NCBI GenBank assembly: GCA_050247255.1
Contig: JBFWUM010000063.1
Span: 1 to 21,593, forward strand
Source of the DNA: JBFWUM01 sp050247255
Lineage (GTDB): Bacteria; Acidobacteriota; Vicinamibacteria; Vicinamibacterales; UBA2999
Reading direction: 5' to 3'
Length of the DNA: 21,593 nucleotides
The notes under the pieces were generated by a model. The model saw only the letters and a list, made by a program, of their open reading frames with translations. It was not told where the DNA came from and ran no database searches. The position numbers and the translations under genes are program-made. Each line of letters starts with the position of its first letter. Position 1 is the first letter of the stretch. Of the stretch, positions 15,193-21,593 are shown piece by piece.

Positions 15193-15765
15193 TCACGGTT
15201 CATCCGACGAGCCGGGACGCATTCGCGGCGCTGCTTCCGCCCCGGGCGGTTCGGTGAAGGGTTTCACCGGCACGCGTTCGTAGCGCACGTCGAGGATCTC
15301 GAGGTGCTGGACGCCGCCAGGGGCGCGCAGGACGACGCGGTCGCCGGCGCCGGCTTTCATCAGCGCCCTGGCCAGCGGCGAGCGCCAGCTGATGTGATGG
15401 CGATCGAGATCGACTTCGTCGAGGCCGACGATGGTCACCTCGTGCTCGGCGCCGGCAGCATCCTCGTATCGAACGGTCGCGCCGAAGAAGACCTGGGTGG
15501 CCGCGCGGCCGCGGCGCGGGGCCTCGGGGTCGACGACTTCGGCGGCATCGATCCGCCTGGTCAGGAAGCGGATACGGCGATCGATCTCGCGCAGCCGCCG
15601 CTTGCCGTACTGATAGTCGGCGTTTTCGCTGCGGTCGCCGTTGCCGGCGGCCCACGCCACGACCGCCGTCACGGCCGGGCGCTCACGCGCCAGCAGGAAG
15701 CGGTGCTCGTCGCGCAGCCGCTGCAGCCCGCCAGGGGTGATGTAGTTCTTGACCGTCTCGGCCAT
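15193..15765 (-). CDS. greB: transcript cleavage factor GreB
   Basis: 190 residues. It rescues backtracked RNA polymerase by promoting cleavage of the transcript 3' end through the secondary channel. The N-terminal coiled coil (about 1-75) has the catalytic tip GDRSENADYQYGKRRLREIDRRIRFL, with Asp44 and Glu47 as the magnesium-binding pair. The run of basic residues after it is GreB-like rather than GreA-like. The C-terminal FKBP-like domain follows (about 88-170: VFFGATVRYED, TIVGLDE, SPLARALMKAGAGD). About 20 extra residues rich in Pro, Glu and Ala follow the domain, beyond the usual GreB length. Its ATG is six bases after the DUF305 stop, so it belongs to that operon. A small hairpin (CAGTG-ACAT-CACTG, 15177-15190) lies just past its stop. 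Confidence 0.93.
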   Translation of the reverse strand: MAETVKNYITPGGLQRLRDEHRFLLARERPAVTAVVAWAAGNGDRSENADYQYGKRRLREIDRRIRFLTRRIDAAEVVDPEAPRRGRAATQVFFGATVRYEDAAGAEHEVTIVGLDEVDLDRHHISWRSPLARALMKAGAGDRVVLRAPGGVQHLEILDVRYERVPVKPFTEPPGAEAAPRMRPGSSDEP

Positions 15766-15771
15766 CGACGC

Positions 15772-16407
15772 CTATGGGCCTTCGCGGGCGGCGAGCAGGC
15801 TGGTCATCACATCGATCTCGGCCTGCTGGCTGGTGAGCACGGCGGTGGCGAAGGCGCGGACGACGGGATGCTGCGAGCGTTCGAGAACGGCGTTCGACAT
15901 CTCGAGCGCGCCCTGGTGATGCGCGATCATCAGCCGCAGGAACATCCGCTCGGCGTCCACGCCTGACGCCGCCGAGAGTCCCTGGACCTGCTCCGGCGTC
16001 GCCATGCCGGGCATCAGCGCGCCCATGCCGTGGCCGGTGTGTCCCATCCACGCCATCGGCGGCTGGCTGCCAAGCTGGTTCAATCCCCACGCCGCCAGCC
16101 ATCCGTACAACTGTCCTGCCTGGTGCCCCTGCGTCGTCGCCATGTCGTACGCCATGCGGCGCATGTCCTCATCGTCAGTCCGGTCGCGGATGATCATCGC
16201 CAGCTCGACGCCCTGGATGTGGTGCACCTGCATGTCGCGCGCGAAGCCGGCTTCAGCGCTGTCGGGTCCGGGGGCCGGAGGGGCGCCGCTGCCGCGGCTG
16301 GAGAAGAAGGCGCCGCCGGCCGCCCCGATGATCAGTGCGGCGACGACAGCGATGGCGATGAGGGGCGAGCGGCTGCGGCGAGAATCAGGAGACGCGTCCG
16401 GGACCAT
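15772..16407 (-). CDS. DUF305 membrane-anchored protein
   Basis: 211 residues. A basic N-terminus and one membrane helix (about 14-35) put the rest outside the cytoplasm. The DUF305 domain is a ferritin-like four-helix fold with two matching halves, each with a paired histidine motif: MQVHHIQGVELA and MIAHHQGALEM. A Met/His/Gly-rich segment (WMGHTGHGMGALMPGM) lies between. Some DUF305 proteins bind copper; the Met/His content fits metal binding, but the metal is not shown. GGGAGG five bases before the ATG is a strong ribosome site. The gene starts inside the end of the DUF3105 gene (23-bp overlap) and is followed by greB after six bases. Confidence 0.9.
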   Translation of the reverse strand: MVPDASPDSRRSRSPLIAIAVVAALIIGAAGGAFFSSRGSGAPPAPGPDSAEAGFARDMQVHHIQGVELAMIIRDRTDDEDMRRMAYDMATTQGHQAGQLYGWLAAWGLNQLGSQPPMAWMGHTGHGMGALMPGMATPEQVQGLSAASGVDAERMFLRLMIAHHQGALEMSNAVLERSQHPVVRAFATAVLTSQQAEIDVMTSLLAAREGP

Positions 16408-16996
16408 CGATGCCTCCCGTGCAGAGCGCGCCCGGCTCGGGCACGTTCTGGCTGCGCCAGTACTCCTCGAAGAACTCCGGGATGCGCGGATCGTCCGGCG
16501 ACTGCACGCGCAACTGCTTGTTCCAGGCGCTCAGGACGATCGGGGAGGGCAGCCCCGCGTACGGCGAGAGGACCACGTAGGTCGACGGCAGGTGCTCGCG
16601 CAGCTGCGTCAGTTGGTCGGGGGTGACGCTCGAGTCGTAGGTGACCCACACCGCGCCGTGCTCCAGCGCGTGCACCCCGTAGACGTTGGGCACCGCCTGC
16701 GAGTAGACGCCGCAGTTCAGCCAGGTCGGATGGTGTTCACCACCCGCCGGCGGCGACTGCGGGTAGAGGACCGGATCGGTCGTGTGCCCGGGCTGATTCA
16801 GGAAGCTCTGGACGCCCTCGATCACCGCGCCGCTGCTGCCGGGCGAGTAGCTGCCCGCGCGCGGGATGAAGAAGGCGCCGAGCAGCGCCACGACGCCGAC
16901 GCCGATGACGATCTTGGTGATGGTCTTCCTGAGGGCGCGCCGCTTGCGCGCCTGGCGCTCACCGGCGGCCGCCTCCCGTTTGCGATTCTTGGCCAC
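16385..16996 (-). CDS. DUF3105 membrane-anchored protein
   Basis: 203 residues from a GTG at 16996. A very basic head (about 1-24) is followed by one membrane helix (about 26-43), and the remainder is predicted to be outside. Family hallmarks are PPAGGEHHPTWLNCGVY, VHALEHGAVWVTY and the later VVLSPY. The conserved His and Cys residues look like a metal or redox site, but the function of DUF3105 is not known. DUF3105 and DUF305 genes side by side, here overlapping by 23 bp, point to a joint role. The start has no clear ribosome site and lies 20 bases after the SRPBCC-like gene. It may depend on translation of that gene. Confidence 0.85.
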   Translation of the reverse strand: MAKNRKREAAAGERQARKRRALRKTITKIVIGVGVVALLGAFFIPRAGSYSPGSSGAVIEGVQSFLNQPGHTTDPVLYPQSPPAGGEHHPTWLNCGVYSQAVPNVYGVHALEHGAVWVTYDSSVTPDQLTQLREHLPSTYVVLSPYAGLPSPIVLSAWNKQLRVQSPDDPRIPEFFEEYWRSQNVPEPGALCTGGIDGPGRVS

Positions 16997-17016
16997 GCGG
17001 CAATGGTAACAATTTT

Positions 17017-17838
17017 CTAGCGCGCGAGGAGCGCCTCGCGCGTCTTCTCCAGCGTGAAGACCAGCGACTCGCGCGGGATGCTGGTGATGAACGGGCGAAT
17101 CAGCCAGCCGAGGCCGGTGGGGATGCCGCGGGTCAGGGTGAGCGACTCGCATTGCACGTAGGTCCCGCCGTCGCGTTCAACGAACCGCCAGTAGGTGTTG
17201 AGGCGCCAGAGGTAGCCGCCGTCGTTGCCGACCGGCAACTCGCGTTCCGACGGCGTGCCGGCGTCTTCGACCTGGGCCACCCGCGTGGTGCGGATCGTGG
17301 CTTTCACGTGCTGCGGCGTGACCGTCGTAAACCGCGCGTCATGGTTGGTGTTGACGATGACGGTGATCCCCTTCTTCTGGTAGAAGCGCAGGAAGATCGT
17401 GAAGTGCTCGCCGTCGCCCGTGAGCAGCCGCGACTGCTGGACGACCGGCGCGTAGACCTGGGCGTGGCGGTTGTAGTCCTGGAGCAGCGCCACCGCCTGC
17501 GCCGTCGTGACGCCGGGGATGAAGGCGGTGCCGAGCCAGTGGTGGAGCAGGCCGTCCGGGACCGGGATGTCCCTGCCCGCATCGCGCGTCTCGAGCGAGG
17601 TGATCCACGTGTCGCCGGCGCGGACCTCGCCCAGCGCGCGCTGCCGCTCGGCCGGGGGCAGCCCGTCAATCCAGAGCGGCGTCGCCGCCGCGTCGATCCG
17701 CTGTTCGGTGAGGGTCGCGTAGCGATCGAAGGCGGCGACGGTCTGCGGCTTCAGCTCGGCGGCGGCGGCCGGCGTGGCGATCAGCAAGAGGAGGAGGGCG
17801 GCGGCACGTTTCAGTCCGGGCGTCTTTCTTGGTAGCAT
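17017..17838 (-). CDS. exported protein, probably SRPBCC/START-like
   Basis: 273 residues from an ATG at 17838, with GGAAGG before it. Residues 1-28 are a signal peptide (Lys/Arg, then ALLLLLIATPAAAA, with cleavage after AAA). The mature part has the alternating strands and C-terminal helix of an SRPBCC-like cavity protein, notably GYLWRLNTYWRFVERDGGTYVQCESLTLTRGIP followed by LGWLIRPFITSIPRESLVFTLEKTREAL. This is a pattern-level judgement and no ligand is evident. It is the first gene of a leftward series with DUF3105, DUF305 and greB. Its start is only 22 bases from the divergent propeller gene at 17861. Confidence 0.7.
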   Translation of the reverse strand: MLPRKTPGLKRAAALLLLLIATPAAAAELKPQTVAAFDRYATLTEQRIDAAATPLWIDGLPPAERQRALGEVRAGDTWITSLETRDAGRDIPVPDGLLHHWLGTAFIPGVTTAQAVALLQDYNRHAQVYAPVVQQSRLLTGDGEHFTIFLRFYQKKGITVIVNTNHDARFTTVTPQHVKATIRTTRVAQVEDAGTPSERELPVGNDGGYLWRLNTYWRFVERDGGTYVQCESLTLTRGIPTGLGWLIRPFITSIPRESLVFTLEKTREALLAR

Positions 17839-17860
17839 CGGCCCTTCCAGGGAGAACGGG

Positions 17861-19006
17861 ATGAAATACGACAAGGCAGTCCTCGTGCTTGGGGCGCTCG
17901 CCGCCTCGGCGATTGTCATCGGCGCGCAGCAGCCGGCGCAACAGGTTGGGACGCCTGGCGTCCAGGCCGGACGTGACCCGAACCGCGCGGCGTTTGTCGC
18001 CGCCAACTGCAAGACGCAGCCGGTAGCGGCGGCCCCGGCGGCCAACGCCCCGCGAGGCGGCGGCCCCGGCCGCGGCGGCGGCAACGCCAACGCGGCGCCC
18101 GTGCCGCTGATTCCGCCCGACCCGGCGCCGGCCATTCCCAACGTGCTGGCCGCGGGACAGCGCTGGCGCAAGGTGTGGGAAGGCACCGGCAACAACACCG
18201 ATGGGGCCACCGGCACCGACAAGGGGCTGCTGCTGGCGCAGAACGACCTGAGCCAGATCATCGAGATATCCCTCGCCGGCGGTACTCCAGAGGTGCTGGC
18301 GCGCGATACCTATACCGGCGGCGCCATCGCCGTGCTGCCCGACGGCAACCTGTATGTCGGCTCGCGCGCGCTCAACCGCGGCATCTGGCGCGTGACGCCG
18401 CGGCAGCTGTTCACCAACACGATGAACGGCGAGCCGCTCGAGTGCCTCGGGCCGGCCGTGCTCAACGACATGGTGGCCGACAAGAAGGGCGGCATCTACA
18501 TGACGATGGGCGGGGTGTACTACGCGAACGCGAAAGGCGTCGTCAGCGGCCGCTACGGCACCGTCGGCGGCAACGGCATTGCCGTCAGCCCCGACGACAA
18601 GACGCTCTACGTGACCGGCCGCCTGGCCGGCGCGACGCCTCCGGCCGATCTCCGGCTGCCGCCCGGCGCGCCGACGCCGACCGGGGGCATCGTCGCGTTC
18701 GACATCAAGCCGGATGGCTCGCTGACGAACGAACGCCAGTTCGCCTGGGCGGGGAACGACGGAACCGCGGTCGATCGCCAGGGGCGCATCTACACGCCGG
18801 GCAACGGCGGCGCGTGGGTGATCGATCCGGCCAACGGCCAGTTCCTCGGCTACTTCCCGACGCCGGCCGGTACGCACGGCCTGCACTTCGGCGGCCCCAA
18901 CCGCAGCACGCTGTTCTCGATCCAGCTGAACGCGCAGACGTCGGTGCACGCCATCGACACGCTGGTGCAGGGGTACCAGGCGACGGAGTGGAACGGCAGG
19001 AAGTAG
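17861..19006 (+). CDS. exported SMP-30/gluconolactonase-like propeller protein
   Basis: 381 residues from an ATG at 17861 with GGAGAA just upstream. A signal peptide (about 1-23, LGALAASAIVIGAQ) is followed by a low-complexity Pro/Ala/Gly linker (APRGGGPGRGGGNANAAP) to about residue 90. The rest is a beta-propeller with SMP-30/NHL-style blades: GGAIAVLPDGNLYVGSR, LNDMVADKKGGIYMTMGGVYYA, GNGIAVSPDDKTLYVTGR and DGTAVDRQGRIYTPG. The Asn-Asp and aspartate positions suit the metal site of SMP-30 lactonases. It is probably periplasmic, and the substrate is unknown. It diverges from the SRPBCC-like gene with 22 bases between starts. The stop is followed by a short tandem repeat. Confidence 0.85.
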   Translation: MKYDKAVLVLGALAASAIVIGAQQPAQQVGTPGVQAGRDPNRAAFVAANCKTQPVAAAPAANAPRGGGPGRGGGNANAAPVPLIPPDPAPAIPNVLAAGQRWRKVWEGTGNNTDGATGTDKGLLLAQNDLSQIIEISLAGGTPEVLARDTYTGGAIAVLPDGNLYVGSRALNRGIWRVTPRQLFTNTMNGEPLECLGPAVLNDMVADKKGGIYMTMGGVYYANAKGVVSGRYGTVGGNGIAVSPDDKTLYVTGRLAGATPPADLRLPPGAPTPTGGIVAFDIKPDGSLTNERQFAWAGNDGTAVDRQGRIYTPGNGGAWVIDPANGQFLGYFPTPAGTHGLHFGGPNRSTLFSIQLNAQTSVHAIDTLVQGYQATEWNGRK

Positions 19007-19026
19007 GAACCGGGAACGAGGAACGA
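19006..19026. repeat. three 7-bp tandem copies of GGAAC plus two bases
   Basis: GGAAC begins at 19006, 19013 and 19020, exactly seven bases apart (units GGAACCG, GGAACGA, GGAACGA). The first copy overlaps the last base of the propeller gene stop codon. It is short and looks like slippage. Confidence 0.6.
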
Positions 19027-19039
19027 GAAATTCGGGCGG

Positions 19040-19321
19040 CTAGGACGGCTGGTTCCAGACGTAGAGGAACTGGTCGTCGCTGGCCGTCGCAACCTTCTGC
19101 CCGTTCTTGCGGGTCGCCCGGTTCAACGCGGACCGCACCTTCTCCTTGCTCTCGGCCAGGTCGGCCAATGGCACCTTCAGGGCGACGCCGTCCTCGATCT
19201 GTGAAAGATCGGACAGGATTTTCGTGACGATCGCCTTGTGCTTGCCGTTGCGACCCTGCGGCACGTCCGCCTGCCGCATCTCCTTGAAGTTCATCGGCGC
19301 GGGTCTGGGGCGAGGGGACAT
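19040..19321 (-). CDS. small basic protein of unknown function
   Basis: 93 residues from an ATG at 19321; a second ATG at 19294 gives 84 residues (MNFKEMRQADVPQGRNGKH) and may be the true start, since the intervening MSPRPRPAP looks unconserved. Neither has a clear ribosome site. The protein is charged, without signal or membrane segment: GKHKAIVTKILSDLSQ, then VALKVPLADLAESKEKVRSALNRA, then a C-terminal strand (FLYVWNQ). The layout, with basic helices and a final strand, would suit a small DNA- or RNA-binding protein, but I recognise no family. It is single, facing away from the MEDS gene across 182 bases that hold a palindrome. Confidence 0.6.
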   Translation of the reverse strand: MSPRPRPAPMNFKEMRQADVPQGRNGKHKAIVTKILSDLSQIEDGVALKVPLADLAESKEKVRSALNRATRKNGQKVATASDDQFLYVWNQPS

Positions 19322-19338
19322 GGGGATATGTTGGCAGC

Positions 19339-19357
19339 TTACGCTAAAGTAACGTAA
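19339..19357. promoter_or_regulatory. operator-like palindrome before the small unknown gene
   Basis: On the minus strand TTACGTTACTTTAGCGTAA is nearly symmetric: seven of the eight outer pairs match, one being T-G. It is AT-rich against a GC-rich background and lies 18 bases before the ATG at 19321. On the plus strand TAACGTA at its end recurs 22 bases further (19350 and 19372), about two helical turns. The 182-bp gap 19322-19503 otherwise shows no gene that I can support. Confidence 0.4.
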
Positions 19358-19503
19358 CCGAATCGTATTCCTAACGTAGCGCAGAAGCAACCGCGCGGCT
19401 GCGCGTTCAGCGCTATTCCTGCCCGAGTCGGCGGTTCTAATCTCACACGTTCGAGCGCGCAAAGAGGTGACCCGTATCACGCGCGTCCTGCTACCGTTCG
19501 TGC

Positions 19504-20151
19504 ATGTTGAAGTTGAAGCAGCGCACGCCGCGTCAGCCATCCGCCACCCACTTCGAGCAGGTTCCGCTCGCTGCCGTGAAGGCAGCGGTCGCCTCCCGGC
19601 AGCCCACCCATGCCGTCCAGTTCTACGAAAGCGCGGATGCGTTGTGCCGCCTGGTCGGGCGCTTCATCGGCGACGGTCTCGAACGGGGCGCCGCGGCCGC
19701 GCTGATGGTCACGCCCGATCATGCTGGCCGGATCACCGCCTGTCTGCGTGAGGCGGGCCTTGACGTCGATGCCCTTACCCGGGACGGCGCGCTGGTGATC
19801 GTCGACGCGCAGGAGATGCTGGACCGGTTCATGGTGGACGGCATGCCGAACCCCGGGGCGTTCCGGCGCGCGGTCGGCGGCCTGTTCCGGGACCTGCGCC
19901 GCGCCAGGGGCGACCGCGCCATCCGCGCCTACGGCGAACTGGTCGATGTCCTGTGGAAGGAGCGGCGCGAGGCCGCGGCGATTCGGCTGGAAACGTTATG
20001 GAACGCGCTGGCGGAGAGCGACCGCTTCGACCTGTCGTGCGGCTACTCGATGGGGAACTTCTACAAGGGCTCGATGATCGAGGCCGTCGAGCGCCAGTAC
20101 ACGCATGGGGTGCCCGCCGATGGCGGCGCGCACGTGCCGACCGGCCCGTGA
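19504..20151 (+). CDS. MEDS (DcmR-type sensory) domain protein
   Basis: 215 residues. After a basic, unstructured N-terminus, about residues 35-195 match the MEDS domain: THAVQFYES (His36), LVGRFIGDGLERGAAAALMVT, LREAGLDVD, VIVDAQEMLDRFM, IRAYGELVDVLW, AAAIRLETLWNALAES and FDLSCGYSM. MEDS domains are found as sensors in DcmR, a regulator of dichloromethane use, and in front of histidine kinases. They resemble a RecA/KaiC-like fold that has lost its ATPase motif. No output domain is attached, so this stand-alone protein presumably signals through a partner not encoded nearby. The ATG at 19504 lacks a ribosome site, and the true start may be a little downstream. Confidence 0.85.
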   Translation: MLKLKQRTPRQPSATHFEQVPLAAVKAAVASRQPTHAVQFYESADALCRLVGRFIGDGLERGAAAALMVTPDHAGRITACLREAGLDVDALTRDGALVIVDAQEMLDRFMVDGMPNPGAFRRAVGGLFRDLRRARGDRAIRAYGELVDVLWKERREAAAIRLETLWNALAESDRFDLSCGYSMGNFYKGSMIEAVERQYTHGVPADGGAHVPTGP

Positions 20152-20167
20152 CGGTCAGGAGCCAACC

Positions 20168-20323
20168 TCACACGGCCATCGTCTCGTCGACCCGCTCGCG
20201 CCACCTGGCCCCACACGGCGGACAACACCAGAAGTCGATCAGGACTTCCCCTCGCATGACCCGCTCCCGGACGGCCGTTCCCTCCTGGTCACAGACAGGG
20301 CAGGGTGGCACATCCGTCATCAT
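20168..20323 (-). CDS. small zinc-ribbon protein
   Basis: 51 residues from the ATG at 20323 (a second ATG follows immediately). Cys8/Cys11 (CPVC) and Cys34/Cys37 (CPPC) form one zinc ribbon; Cys33 is an extra cysteine, and Trp32 and Trp41 frame the second knuckle (WCCPPCGARW). It has the same plan as the proteins at 14478-14675 and 14915-15115. The frame stays open far upstream on this strand through the tRNA gene, but that part cannot be coding. No ribosome site is evident. It lies 123 bases downstream of tRNA-Glu on the same strand and converges with the MEDS gene, 16 bases apart. Confidence 0.6.
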   Translation of the reverse strand: MMTDVPPCPVCDQEGTAVRERVMRGEVLIDFWCCPPCGARWRERVDETMAV

Positions 20324-20446
20324 GCGGCGTTGTGCCGGTGGGACTTCGTCAAGCGGGCTCGACACGGCGTGAGCATGCAGCAAGCAGCACGCCAACTGGA
20401 CGAGTTGCCAACTGATGACCTGTCCCCGGAATGGACCCATAGGCGG

Positions 20447-20522
20447 TGGCGTCCCCACCGGGATTCGAACCCGGGTTTCAGCCTTGAAAGGGCCGCGTCC
20501 TAGGCCTCTGGACGATGGGGAC
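20447..20522 (-). tRNA. tRNA-Glu, anticodon TTC
   Basis: A 76-base cloverleaf including the encoded CCA (20447-20449 on the plus strand read as TGG). The acceptor stem is GTCCCCA with TGGGGAC. The D arm is GTCC/GGAC, and the anticodon stem CGGCC/GGCTG (one G-T) has loop CTTTCAA, giving TTC. The T arm is CCGGG/CCCGG with loop TTCGAAT. All stems are complete, so it should be functional. It stands alone, not in a tRNA cluster, and I found no repeated 3' fragment that would mark an integration site. Confidence 0.97.
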
Positions 20523-20629
20523 GTCGATGGCGGGCGACGTAGCCCCTTATTCTGACACACGGTCGAAGTCAGCGGTAGGGCTGCTGTGCCGGGACGGCTC
20601 TCCCTGCCGGATGCAGGTAGAGTAGTGCG

Positions 20630-21589
20630 ATGACTGCACGCGCCCTGTCGATCACCCTCGCCGCCGCACTCGTTGCCGCCTGCGGCGGCGGCACCGAACC
20701 GCCAGCCGCGGAGGCGCCGGCGCCGACGGCTGCCGGCGGCTTCGCCGCGCCCCCTGCCGTGATCACCGCCAGCCGCGGCGGCTTCATCCCCGAGGGCGTC
20801 GAGTTCGACAACACCGCCCGCAGGTTCCTCACGGGATCGATTGCCGAAGGCTCCGTCATGGCCATCGCCCCCGATGGGGCGGTCTCGGCCGTCATCAGCG
20901 ATCCGGAGCTCGTCGCGTCGGTCGGCATCGAGGCCGACGAAGAGCGCGATCGACTCCTGGTGGCGAACTCCAACCCGCCCTTCGGCCAGAACCCAGGCCC
21001 GGGCCAGGCCAAGCTTGGCGTCTACCGGCTCTCGACGGGCGAACGCCTGGCGATGGTGGACCTGGCGGCGACAATCGCGAACGCGCCTGCGGACATGACG
21101 CACTTCGCCAACGACGTCGCCGTGGGCGACGATGGCGCCGCGTACGTGACCGACTCGCCCGCGGGCATCGTCTACCGCGTGACGCCCGACTACCAGGCCT
21201 CGGTGCTGCACCGCTTCGACGGCTTCCGCCCGAACGGCATCGTGTACCACCCGTCGGGTTACCTGCTTGTGGTCGGCGGCACCATGATCGTCAAGGTCCC
21301 GGTCGACAACCCTGCCGCCGCCGCCCAGGTCATGCTGCCAGAGGAGATCCCAGGTCAGGATGGCGCGGTCTGGTTGTCCGGCGGACGCCTGGCCGTCGTC
21401 AGCAACTCGGGCAACCGCGTGGTGCTCCTGACCAGCAACGACGACTGGGTGACTGCCCAGCGCGTGGGGCAGGCGCCCTTCGCGGAACAGGCCACCACCG
21501 CCGCGGTGGTCGGCGACGATGTCTATGTGGTGCACCCGCATTTCATGGACGAGAACCCGCCGAGCCTCGAGAAGGTGGCGTTCGAGTAG
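20630..21589 (+). CDS. SMP-30/NHL-like propeller lipoprotein
   Basis: 319 residues, complete within the window. The N-terminus is a lipoprotein signal with lipobox LVAAC (Cys18), then a Gly/Pro/Ala linker to about residue 45. The remainder is a beta-propeller of SMP-30/NHL type: FIPEGVEFDNTARRFLTGSIAEGSVMAI, VGIEADEERDRLLVANSN, HFANDVAVGDDGAAYVTDSPAGIVYRV, RPNGIVYHPSGYLLVV and GQDGAVWLSGGRLAVVSNS. The Asn-Asp pair in FANDVAV and the Asn in PNGIVY sit where metal ligands lie in SMP-30 enzymes. It is probably attached to a membrane facing the periplasm or exterior. The ATG at 20630 has only a weak AG-rich sequence upstream. It resembles the protein at 17861-19006 in fold but not closely in sequence. 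Confidence 0.88.
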   Translation: MTARALSITLAAALVAACGGGTEPPAAEAPAPTAAGGFAAPPAVITASRGGFIPEGVEFDNTARRFLTGSIAEGSVMAIAPDGAVSAVISDPELVASVGIEADEERDRLLVANSNPPFGQNPGPGQAKLGVYRLSTGERLAMVDLAATIANAPADMTHFANDVAVGDDGAAYVTDSPAGIVYRVTPDYQASVLHRFDGFRPNGIVYHPSGYLLVVGGTMIVKVPVDNPAAAAQVMLPEEIPGQDGAVWLSGGRLAVVSNSGNRVVLLTSNDDWVTAQRVGQAPFAEQATTAAVVGDDVYVVHPHFMDENPPSLEKVAFE

Positions 21590-21593
21590 GGCA

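Noticed and set aside
20447..20522. tRNA-Glu as an integration site for a mobile element
   Set aside because: No integrase gene, no repeated 3' tRNA fragment and no change in composition are seen in the window.
20168..21541. 457-codon minus-strand frame running through the tRNA gene
   Set aside because: It crosses tRNA-Glu and opposes the lipoprotein gene; only its last 51 codons (the zinc ribbon) look real.
1..21593. CRISPR array, prophage, insertion sequence or defence system
   Set aside because: No spaced direct repeats, transposase, phage structural genes or known defence domains were found.

Overview
The window is GC-rich (roughly two thirds G+C), densely coded on both strands, and looks like chromosomal DNA of a soil or sediment bacterium. 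Secreted proteins with Ala/Gly/Pro-rich linkers, a Tat-exported amidohydrolase, SMP-30/NHL-type propellers, a MEDS-domain protein and a GreB with a C-terminal tail would suit Acidobacteriota (perhaps Vicinamibacteria). That placement is inference only; no rRNA is present. I see no phage, insertion sequence, CRISPR array or other sign of recent transfer.

Left part (1-6763). An exported amidohydrolase, cut by the window edge, reads leftward. It diverges from a MarR regulator across a short region with a strong 21-bp palindrome. MarR leads a rightward run: a membrane-anchored HtrA-like protein that has lost its catalytic triad but keeps a PDZ domain, then a CPA2-type cation/proton antiporter overlapping it by 4 bp. 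After a leader full of inverted repeats comes a soluble hybrid histidine kinase with three PAS domains and a receiver.

Central part (6756-12695, minus strand). This is the most interesting block: four genes joined by 4-bp stop/start overlaps. In order they are a second triad-less HtrA-like protein with two PDZ domains, a CPA2-like membrane protein, a 919-residue fusion of a CPA2 antiporter to a trehalose-6-phosphate synthase (GT20), and trehalose-6-phosphate phosphatase. The pair PDZ pseudoprotease plus CPA2 protein therefore occurs twice, on opposite strands, with the kinase between. A reasonable reading is an envelope-sensing ion and compatible-solute system in which ion exchange and trehalose synthesis are physically joined.

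Right part (12797-21589). Phosphatidylserine synthase; an AlkZ-like winged-helix protein with a possible small membrane protein; and a minus-strand series of SRPBCC-like exported protein, DUF3105, DUF305, GreB, zinc-ribbon protein and omega-like RNA polymerase subunit. Then come a secreted propeller protein, a small unknown protein, a MEDS sensor, tRNA-Glu(TTC) and a propeller lipoprotein. Three small single-zinc-ribbon proteins of similar design are scattered between 14.4 and 20.4 kb.
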